A program made the position numbers and the translations under genes. Below are positions 26,239 to 34,238 of a stretch of 34,238 nt of DNA, piece after piece. The stretch's first letter is position 1; every line of letters begins with the position of its first letter. This DNA is from Auxenochlorella pyrenoidosa (Eukaryota; Chlorophyta; Trebouxiophyceae; Chlorellales; Chlorellaceae): the NCBI GenBank assembly GCA_001430745.1, contig KQ481983.1, forward strand, positions 1,261,234 to 1,295,471, in the 5' to 3' direction. The notes under the pieces were generated by a model. The model was not told where the DNA came from, made no database searches, and saw nothing but the letters and a program-made list of their open reading frames with translations.

Positions 26239-29200
26239 TCATCGCCTCTGCACAGCCGCCGCCACCGCCGCCTGCTGCGCCGCTGCCAGCTGCTGAACGG
26301 CGAGTTGCTCCTGGTGGCCTGCCCCAGCAATTGCGGCACCCGTCTGCTGCACCGCTGCTGCAGCCGCCATGCCAGCAGCGCCCGCTGCAGCTGCCTGCTG
26401 CTGAGTGGCCACAGCTTGCTGCTGCTCTGCCAGAGCTGCTGCGCCTGCTACCTGGCCACCCACCGCTGCCTGCTGCTGCTGCACCACACCAACAGCGCCT
26501 GCTGTCACTGCCTGCTGCTGCACCGTCCCAGCCACCTGCGCCAGCTGCTGTGCTGCCACAACCCCCGTGGCAGTGCCGCCAGCCTGCTGCACCACTGCCA
26601 CATCGGCCAAGGCGGCCCCGGCCTGGGCAGCTTGCTGAGTGGCTGCCGCTGCCTGCTGGGCCACGGCCTGCTGTGCTGCAATGCCAGCAGCAGCTGCGCC
26701 TGCCTGCGCCGCCCCTGTCCCAGCTGCTGCCTGCTGCAGCACAGCGTCAGCAGCAACCTGCTGCACAGCCGCATCAACAGCCAGTACGGCAGCCTGGGCT
26801 TCGCCCTGGCCAGCAACCGCAGCGGCCTGCTGCTGAGCCGCCACGACGGCTGCCTGGTCGGCAGCAGCACCAGCAACTTGCTGCGCTGCGGCTGCTGCCT
26901 GCTGACCAGCAGCGGCATCCGTGACCTGCTGCGCTGCTGCCTGCCCGCCACCTGCAACGCCAACCACCTGGCTGGTGGCCACACCTGCAGCCTGTTGAGC
27001 TCCCCCAGCAGCCTGGCCGGCAGCACCTGCTGCCGACCCAGCAGCCTGCTGCACCGCCCCTGTTGCCTGGACTGTCTGAGCTGCAGCAACTGTGCCCTGA
27101 GCTGCAGCTGCACCCTGAGCTGCAGTGGCGGCACCAGCTGCACCGGCACTCGCCTGCCGAACTGCCGCCGCTGCCTGCTGCTGAGCAGCGACTGCAGCCG
27201 CCGCTTCTTTCTGCGCGGTCGCAGCTTTCTGCGCTGCTGCGGCCTGCTGCGACGTGATGACATCGCCGGCGGCACGGTGCGCCTGCTGCGCCTGCGCCGC
27301 CTGGCCCTGCGCCGTCGCATTTGCGGCCTGCCCCTTGCCGATGGCCGTGCCGGCTGCGCGGGTCTTGGGGGATGGCGGGGGTTTGGGGAACTCCACGGCT
27401 CCAGGCTTGCACCGGAACCTGCGCAGGCGGGTGGGGTGCAGGCGGGTGGGGTGCAGGCGGGCGTGCATCATGCAGCAGGCGGGGAGGACCGTGTGCCAGG
27501 CAGCGGGGAGTGCGTAGCACTGGCATGGCAGGGAGGCGCCCAGTAGGTGGGGCCTGCTGCATTTGCCTTGCATGCAGTTTGTTGCAGCCATGTGCAACAT
27601 GTGCGCGCTTGCCGCACCGAGCTGCGACGTCGCCTTGAGCACCCGCCAGCCCACCTGAACACACGCCCCTCGTGCTGCCCGCTGGTCACAAAGTGCTCCC
27701 ACATCGTCTCGTGGCCCCACACCGGCAGGTCCGGGTTCTTGGCACGATAAAAGTCAAAGTCAAAGCAGGCGCTGCGGCACGGGAAGGGAGATGCAGGTAG
27801 TGGTTCAAGCTTTGCCTGGACACCCTGAAAATCACACTGCAGCCGAGTGCACCACTCTCGCCACAGCACTTCAAGACGGGTTGAGCGCGCGCGCACTGGC
27901 CCGGCCTGCCTCCATGCTCGCCGCGGCCCTGCCCCACCTGCCGCGCGCGCGCATGTTCAGGACCTTCATGTTGCGCAGCTCCGTCTTCTTCGCGTTGTAC
28001 TCGTTGTCCGCAATCTTGTGCTGCACGTTTCAAGCAGGCGTCTCGGCGTGCGCTCGTGTGTATACATCCACACCTGCATCAGGCAAGCGCATGCTAGCGC
28101 ACGCTAGCGCAGGCAGGCAGCAGCGAAAAAAATCGATAGCTCTTCCCCCCCTCCTTCCCTGCCCCCAATCCACACCCACCTGCCCCCGGTTCCAGGTGGT
28201 GTACTTCTTGGCGCTGGTGGCCGTGGTCCAGTTGGCCTCCAGCAAAAACTCCTTGACCTGGGGGAGGTGGGGGGGGGGGCAGGGGCGGGGGCGCAGCTCG
28301 GCGTCGGTGCAGGGAGTGGTGGCTGCTGGCAGCCCTGCTGCGCGCCAGCCAACCGCCCCCGCAATACGCCACCGCCCTCGGTGGCAGGAGCGCCTCGGAC
28401 CCTGGCTGAGCGAGGCGTCTGTGCCGCCGTGCCCCACCTTTACAAACATGACCTCAAAGGGGCTGATGTTGACGCCATCGTACATGTACTCGGCATACGG
28501 GTTGATGCTGCAGAGGGCAGGGCCGGTGGGCACGCGAGCCTGCTGGTCACTGGCTGTCAAGGACAGCACAGCGACGCATGCGTCAGGCTGCTGGGCCTGT
28601 TGACACAGCAAGGGGGCAAGCCCCTTGTAGCAGCTATTAAAAGCGGTGGCCTTGCCAACTGGCCAGCCAAGCGCCCGCCCCCCCCCCCCCACCACACACA
28701 CCACAGCTCACCCGGCGTTGCAGCCCCAGGTGGCCTTGTCCCGCCAGTCAACGCCCTGGTAGCGCAGCATGAGCGCGTCAATGTTGTAGCCAGCGTCCAG
28801 GATGGCGGCGCTGCTGCCAATCTCGGCGTACCTGCGGGCAATCCAGCAGGGCAGTTTGGCGGCACTCCTGGGCACCGCTGCGACCGGCGGCAGCAGCCTC
28901 TGCGCCTGCTGTCCCCTGGCTCACGCAACTCCGGCCATGCAGATGGGGGTGTTCCCTCTGTCAGATGGGACGGCATGGCAGGTGGTGCGGGGCACACCCA
29001 CCAGATGGCGTCGTGGATGTCGGTGTAGCACTTGAGCACGTCCCCCTCGGCCTGCAGCAGCCCCAGGCCGACCTGCAGGCGGCAGGAGGGCAGGGCACGG
29101 GAGCTGACACAGGCTGGTTGCTCGGGCCGCTGCAGGCAGGCAGCCGCAGCAGGGGTCACACTGCTCTGACTGCGCACGCAAGCACGCCACGGGAGGGCGC

Positions 29201-31163
29201 AGCCCTGCTGGCCTGCCCCTGCTCCACTCGCCCCTGCCCCTACCACCAGCCCCACCTGGTCGGTGGCCACCACGTAGCTCTGCACATGCGGGTTGCGCCT
29301 CATCTCGCCGGACAGCACGCCGCCCTTGTTGGCGCCCTCGCAGCTGCAGGGGGGGCCGGGCGCGCAGCGGGACCCACGCCGCGTGCATGAGCTCACGCAC
29401 GCGGTCACCATGCAGCTGACGCGGCCACACGTGGGCATGCGCCAGCTGTGTGCCCCCTCTGTCGCCAGCGCAGGCCTCTGAACCAGCGGTGCCTTGAAGG
29501 GCCCAGGCCGCCATCCTCCCCCACCTGATGGTGGCCCCCACAAGCTTGACGTCGTCGGTGATGCGGCCAGTGAGGATGCGCGACCAGTGCTTCTCGCGCT
29601 GCAGTTGCGCCGCCCAGGCGAGGGCACAGCGAGGGCTGGTGTGGGGGAACAGCTCGAGGCTGGGCGCTGCAGGCATGCATGCCGGCAGATGCCGAGGAAA
29701 CAAGCCGGCACGGGCGGGGCGGCCTCAGACGCAGGACAGCCTGGCAGATCGGCATCTGCTCTTCATTGCACCAGGGCTGCCTGCTCACCGGCCAGTACGA
29801 GGGCAGGAAGGGGCCGCGCACGGACGAGTTGAGGAAGATGATGTAGCGGTAGCGGCTGGTGTCGGCGTGGCCCCGCTCGATGGCCTGCAGCAGCGACGGT
29901 GTGCAGGCGTGGCGTTGCACGACTGGTGCCGTTGCATCAATCACATTTACTTGGAGGATATCTGCCACAACTGCCTTGCAATCAGGGGTTGCCGCCGGCC
30001 GATACGCCTTGCAGGCAGCATGCCGGCCATGCCCTTCAGCCGCCCTGGAGTGCGCTTGTGGCCGCCCGTGCAGGACCGCGCAACGCATGACAGCCTGGCC
30101 TGTGCCCACCACGGGGCTGCCGCCCCAGACCGCCCAGCTCACCCAGCCAAAGGTGCCCCAGTCAAAGCACTCGTTGGGGTGCTGCACCGCGCGCACGTTG
30201 GGCGGCAGCGGCGGCAGCGAGGTGGACAGCACCCCCCTGCCGCTCTGCACCACCACCAGGTAGTCGCACGCATCCCCCGGCTGCACCCCAAACTCCAGAA
30301 AGTAGCGAAGGTTGTCGGCGTACTCCACGTCTGCGCGTGGCGCGCCGGAGGCAGGCGAGCGTTGCACGTGCGCGCAGGTGCACACGCAGCGCACTGGGCG
30401 GCGGGCGGCTGGCGCGGGGTTGCACGCGGGGCAGCGTTGGGCGGCGCGGCCCAGCATAGGGGCCCTCCAGCAGGCAGGCTGGGCCAGCAGGCAGCGCGGT
30501 GCGGGCATGCCTGGCGCGGCCCCACCTGTGTGGGCGTAGACGTAAATCACCAGCGTGTCGGCGCCGCCGTCGCCAAAGCGGCGCATGCCGTGCAGGCCGG
30601 TCATGGCCAGGGAGTGCGCGCTGCGGCAGCAGCGAAGCCACAACAGTCAGGTGCCTGGCCCGCCTATCGCACAGGTAGAGGCAGTGCAAGACCGAGCGGG
30701 TGTGCATGCACGGCAAGGCTGCGTGATACGGCGTTGGCAAAGGAGGCACCACAAAGCAGACGGCCAGCCAAGAGCATAGGGGAGGCAGCTTGGAAAGAGG
30801 TGGTGGACGTTGCTGCACTGCTGGCCTGGCACGGTGCAGCGCAGCCGAATGGGCAGCACCCACCTGAAAGCGGTGTGCCCTGCAAACGTGGTGTAGGCCG
30901 CCAGCAGCAGGGCGCCCGCCACAGTGGCGGCCAGCACCACGCGCCGCGCCGACGACTCGCGCCGGCCCTTGCGCCTGCAGGCGCTTGGGTGCACGTCGAT
31001 TCCAGAGTGATTGAGAAGCCACCATGCAAAAGAGTATCAGAACCACAGGACGGTGAGCAACAGCATGGCGATGACGCACAAGCCAGAGCCTGTGCTGCAC
31101 TCACCCGCCCTTGGTTTTAGAAGGCGTAGTCTCGCGTGTTCGCCCATTTTCCATGTTGTCCAT
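26239..31163 (-). CDS. Type II membrane putative glycosyltransferase with NPDL/EGR motif and Ala/Gln-rich tail
   Basis: Fourteen GT-AG exons with consistent phases: 31163-31105, 30974-30864, 30620-30526, 30330-30143, 29884-29789, 29598-29525, 29343-29256, 29072-29002, 28831-28712, 28507-28438, 28257-28180, 28020-27938, 27771-27655 and 27418-26239; 809 residues. A short basic tail and one anchor (VVLAATVAGALLLAAYTTF, residues about 33-51) indicate a Golgi type II protein. The lumenal part has NLRYFLEFGV, YRYIIFLNSSVRGPFLPSYW, LTGRITDDVKLVGATI, SYVVATDQVGL, AAILDAGYNIDALMLRYQG and PYAEYMYDGVNISPFEVMFVK. These resemble rhamnan-synthesis-F-like glycosyltransferases found across algae (inference; substrate unknown). 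Exon 13 carries FDFDFYRAKNPDLPVWG and WEHFVTSGQHEGR, matching a bacterial NPDV/HYLxxGxxEGR module. Exon 14 adds about 365 residues of Ala, Gln, Val and Gly. ATG choice rests on exon 1 splicing in phase to the anchor exon. Confidence 0.8.
26242..27340 (-). repeat. Alanine/glutamine low-complexity coding region
   Basis: About 365 codons dominated by GCN and CAG with interspersed GTN, GGN and ACN. Examples are AAQQQAAAAV, AQQVAGAAADQAAV and VQQAAAGTGAAQAG. The repeats are irregular rather than a perfect tandem array. No charged residues appear over long stretches. The opposite strand is incidentally open for about 400 codons, giving a Leu/Cys-rich shadow frame. Confidence 0.9.
27424..27465. repeat. 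15-base tandem repeat in glycosyltransferase intron 13
   Basis: CAGGCGGGTGGGGTG occurs at 27424 and 27439, with a partial third copy from 27454, immediately inside the acceptor end of the intron. Confidence 0.85.
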
Positions 31164-31184
31164 GGTGTTCACACGAGGTTTTTC

Positions 31185-31247
31185 GGGCCTTTAGGCGAAA
31201 GCCCAGCCGCTTCGTGGGGCCTTTAGGTGAAAGCCCAGCCGCTTCGT
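31185..31247. repeat. Two-copy direct repeat just upstream of the glycosyltransferase ATG
   Basis: A 31-base unit beginning GGGCCTTTAGGYGAAAGCCC and ending GCCGCTTCGT is present at 31185 and 31217 (32-base period), with one C/T difference. Each unit contains GGGC and GCCC arms able to form a small hairpin. The repeat lies 22-84 bases upstream of the minus-strand start codon, in the 5' UTR or core promoter. Confidence 0.85.
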
Positions 31248-31964
31248 GGGGCGAGGCCCCTGCAGAGCGGCAGCCGCGGCGGCAATGGCGGCGGTTGGTG
31301 CTGGCAGCTTGCTCCCCAAGGCGCAGCGCTTAAAATCATGAGCTCCAATCGCCTCCTTCTTCCTCCCAACACTTGCTGTTGCGGAACACTTGCGCCGAAC
31401 GGCACTGCTTCCAAGGAAGGCTTGTTCACGAGCCCGTCGCACGATCGCCCTACTCCACGCTGCTTCGATGCTCTTACCTTGATCGGAAAGCACTTGCAGG
31501 TGGCCCCCGCAGACTGACCACGGCCGTCAAGCCACTGCTCACTTAAAAGGGGCCTGTCGCACAGCTGTGAGGGGTCATGGACCCGAAGAATGCGCGTTTG
31601 CACAAGTGTTTGTGATGACGGCTGCAAATGATGCCGGCGGCGGCTCCGCGCCCACAGCGGGCCCATAGCGGCAGCGGCTACAGAGCGCATCTGGCACCGT
31701 TGCCTGCATGGGCGCCTCTGCGGCTTCGCAAGCCACAGATACCACGCCATAAATGCATCAATAATACATGAGAAGTGGCTGCTGCAGGTTCCTGCACTCT
31801 GGTCACAGTCCTGCTCAGCATCCCGGTACACCCTGCTCTCGAGGCATCATTTGGAGCAGTGCTCTCAACGTGCGTCAAGCTTCCTGAGCAAGCGCAACAT
31901 ACAAGCTCCCCAATCCCAACTACTACTGTACATCCCATCTGCAAAAACCCCTTCCCCCCGCGCC
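31248..31964. other. Intergenic region upstream of the glycosyltransferase
   Basis: About 700 bases with no recognised gene on either strand. It should contain the glycosyltransferase promoter and perhaps a 5' exon of the cysteine-rich gene to the right. A plus-strand hydrophobic stretch (SCTLVTVLLSIPV, about 31787-31826) lacks a convincing ATG. Confidence 0.3.
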
Positions 31965-32197
31965 CCCAAGGCACTTCTGCAATGGCAACAATGCGCAGCG
32001 CTGCGCCGAGGGCAACTGGTGCAAGGACGGCAGCGACGGCGTGTCGCCCTGCCGCGCCAAGAAGCCCACCGGCTCCTGGCCTCGAGTGCAACTGGGCCTG
32101 TGTGGACGGCGCCACCCACTGCAAGTCTGGCATGCCGTCCACCCGCGCTGCTGGCTGGCAGTGCATGGGCTGCAGCGCCTGCGTGAAAACGACGTGA
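31965..32197 (+). pseudogene. Cysteine-rich coding remnant or frame-broken exon
   Basis: One plus-strand frame reads HFCNGNNAQRCAEGNWCKDG and VSPCRAKKPTG (C-x6-C-x5-C-x8-C). After about 32080 the cysteine pattern continues in the frame one base over: LECNWACVDGATHCKSG, then WQCMGCSACVKTT and a TGA at 32195-32197. No room for an intron exists at the switch, so a one-base indel (sequencing error or mutation) is the simplest reading. A CCCCAAG just before GCAC could be an acceptor, but no signal-peptide exon was found. It resembles the cysteine-rich protein at 14721-15352 in style, not clearly in sequence. Confidence 0.35.
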
Positions 32198-32895
32198 GGA
32201 TGGCGCGGCGATAGCTCTACAGACTGGGCATTCCGCTGCTGTTCTGTACAGGTCCGTGAGGCGCAGGCAGCATGCTCCACCCAGACCTGAAGCTGCTGCT
32301 GCAGGCCTCCAGGAGGAAATCGTGCCGGCACCCCCGCCGCCACAGTGCTGCCCACTGCGGCACGGTGAAACAGTATGAGGCCATCGAGACGCATGAATGA
32401 ACACTTGATGGGCTTCGAGAATTTAATGGGCAGCCTGAAACTGCACAGGGACTGCCCAGTCGCTCTGACAACAACAGGGGTCTGCCGGCAGGCGAACTGA
32501 TTCGTTCCCTAGCAACAGGGAGGCAATGACAATGCTCGGAGAAGTCGAAGAACATCAATCGGGCTTACAGGCTCCATTTGAGAGTGTCTAGCTGGCAGTG
32601 GTCCACATGGCAGGCGGGGACTGAGGCGGCCTCTGGGCCCCCGCAGGCCTCTTTCCCCTCTGGTCCACGAGGCAGGTGGGCGGACAGTCCCTGCAGGGCG
32701 CTCCTGGCGGCATGCTGCTGCATGGCCGGGCGTGGGAAGCGTGGCGACTGGCGGCGCTTCTGCTGACAGCCCTGCAGCATGTCCGAGTCTTCACGGTGGT
32801 GTCCAAAGCCCCGTGGGCACCCGCGCCGCTGTCAGCACTGAGCGCCGCACCGAGCTGTGCGCCCCCGCTCGCTTGCAGGAGCACCACACGCCGCG
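32198..32895. other. Intergenic region upstream of RPL22
   Basis: About 700 bases. The right part should hold the RPL22 promoter and a 5' UTR intron, because a strong acceptor (CGCTTGCAG, ending at 32878) lies 17 bases before the ATG. No gene is recognised elsewhere in it. Confidence 0.4.
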
Positions 32896-33434
32896 ATGGT
32901 GCAGATTGGGATCAAGAAGGCGGCCGCGGGCCCCAAGAAGGGCAAGAAGGCCCTGACCTTCACCATCGACTGCTCTAAGCCGGTGGAGGACAAGGTGCGG
33001 GCTGGAGCAGAGAGCCTGGATGGCTGAGGGCTTTAGAGGAGCTGCGCGCCGGCAGGGGGCTCTGGGGAAGGAGCAGCGGTGCCACGCATGTGCCGCCAGC
33101 AGCGGGCACGAGCGTGGAGCGAAGGAAAGGCAGCACGGCGCTGGCAGGCGATGCCGCAGAGGATAGCAGGCGGTGCTGCACAGGCCGGTGGCAGCCCAGC
33201 TGGACATGCAGCGCCCAGGCCGCAAGCAGCCGTCGTGAACTGCCAGCATTGGGAGCAGGGCCTCGTGCCGGCCATGCGCGGCGACGCGCAGCCTCGCTTC
33301 CTGGCGCACCAGGCGGTGTGTGCACGTGCTGACCTGCGTGCACTGCATGTGTGCGCGCGCCTGCCTGCAGATCATGGAGATTGCGTCCTTTGAGAAGTTC
33401 CTGGTGGACAAGATCAAGGTCGGCGGCAAGACCG
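32896..33434 (+). CDS. RPL22: Ribosomal protein eL22 (first two coding exons; remainder not found)
   Basis: Component of the cytosolic 60S ribosomal subunit. Exon 1, 32896-32994, reads MVQIGIKKAA and KKGKKALTFTIDCSKPVEDK. Exon 2, 33371-33434, reads IMEIASFEKFLVDKIKVGGK and ends ACC-G before GTGAGG (phase 1). This matches the N-terminal half of eL22, with the basic Lys-rich leader and the DCSKPV and F-E-K-F-L motifs. The following exon, expected to start with an NLG motif, is not visible in the remaining 800 bases, although other introns here are mostly under 400. The gene either has a long intron running past the right edge or is truncated. Confidence 0.88.
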
Positions 33435-34238
33435 GTGAGGCGGGGCGGGGCGCGCTCGCTGTGCTGCTCGTGCCGTTGAGGAGCCTCCTCCCTTTGTTGC
33501 TGTCGAGGAGCCTCCTCCCTTGCCCGCTGCTGGGCGCTACCCGCCTGCGCACTGCGCCGCTGGGCTCCTCGCTGGGCGCCAGCCTCTGGCAAGCCCGCGC
33601 TCGTCGAGCGGCGCTGCTGGCGTGGTCGGGCGCCAGCACATGCCGCGGCTGTTGGCAGACACTGACCAGTTAGCCAGCTTGCAGCGGCAGGCTGCTCAGC
33701 TGTGCATGGAGCTGCCAGCAGACAGCTTGCAGCTGCAGGTGGCGTTGCGGCAGGCTCAGAACCAGGCCCGAGACAGGCGGCTCAGCATCAGCAGCAATCG
33801 AGCGGGCCCAGCAGCAGCCCGGCCCAGCAGCAGCTGTTGGCCGCTGCTCTTCCCCGGCTGGCACGTCCCAGCACAGATATGACAGGCAGCCCGCAGCAGC
33901 TGGAGCACAATGCTGTGCGGGGCACGGGCGGCTTAGCTTTCAAGCTGGGTGTGCAGCTCGCGGCAGGCAACCGGCTGCGCAGGCGCAGCGTCAGCGTGGC
34001 GGGCAGCGGCTCGGCTGCGGTGCTTCCCGGGAGGCCTCTGCTCAGCAGCAGCAGGCGGGCGCAGGTCGACGCGCCCAATGGCCCGCCACGCGTGGCCCCA
34101 CACATGGCGCAACATCAGGCGGCAGTACCTCTCCGGGCAGCGCCTGCGAGCAACAGCACCGGCGCAGCGCACCGCCGGTGTGTCCCGTTGGCCCTTTGCT
34201 GGGCCCCCAGGCCGCTGCTGGCGGCTCACCTCCGCCCC
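33435..34238. other. Right-edge region after RPL22 exon 2
   Basis: Expected to be an RPL22 intron. It has a short direct repeat (GAGGAGCCTCCTCCCTT near 33479 and 33509). Gln/Ala/Ser-rich plus-strand frames follow; one stays open from about 33710 to the window end. A minus-strand frame at 33933-34229 is also open. None has a recognisable motif. Confidence 0.4.

Noticed and set aside
26305..27546. 413-codon plus-strand open frame rich in Leu, Cys and Ser
   Set aside because: It is the antisense shadow of the Ala/Gln codons (GCN/CAG) of the minus-strand glycosyltransferase exon 14; no motif and no splice context.

Overview
The window looks like nuclear DNA of a unicellular green alga, most probably a Chlorella-like trebouxiophyte. 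The evidence is high GC, intron-dense genes (roughly one intron per 100 coding bases, mostly 70-400 bp), TGTAA polyadenylation signals, a plastid-type triosephosphate isomerase, and a hydroxyproline-rich wall/matrix protein. No bacterial, organellar or viral gene organisation is visible. All exon structures were read by eye from splice signals, phase continuity and family motifs; no alignment was run.

Layout, left to right: (1) 51-1565, minus: plastid triosephosphate isomerase, cut by the left edge. (2) 2756-6469, plus: type II membrane nucleotide-diphospho-sugar (GT77-like) glycosyltransferase. (3) 6732-7304, minus: intronless HNH/His-Me finger endonuclease-like gene in a lower-GC island. 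(4) 8284-14207, minus: complete 13-exon ORC4. Its unusually long third intron holds a 254-base assembly gap, a minisatellite and, on the opposite strand, two exons from the C-terminus of the 26S proteasome ATPase RPT6. (5) 14721-15352, plus: putative small secreted cysteine-rich protein. (6) 16062-21714, plus: complete 19-exon RecQ helicase of RECQL/RecQ1 type. (7) 22691-25666, minus: secreted modular matrix protein (signal peptide, trefoil-like repeats, Ser-Pro-rich linkers, fibronectin III). (8) 26239-31163, minus: type II membrane putative glycosyltransferase with a C-terminal tail of about 365 residues made almost wholly of Ala, Gln, Val and Gly. (9) 31965-32197, plus: possible frame-broken cysteine-rich protein. 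(10) 32896-33434, plus: first two coding exons of ribosomal protein eL22, with the rest not found.

The genes do not form one pathway. Two (ORC4, RECQL) act in DNA replication and repair, and three (the two glycosyltransferases and the matrix protein) fit secretory-pathway glycosylation and wall building. The points most worth a second look are the RPT6 fragment nested antisense in ORC4, the many GC-AG introns (8 of about 65), the Ala/Gln tail, the HNH gene, the modular matrix protein, and the cysteine-rich secreted proteins.
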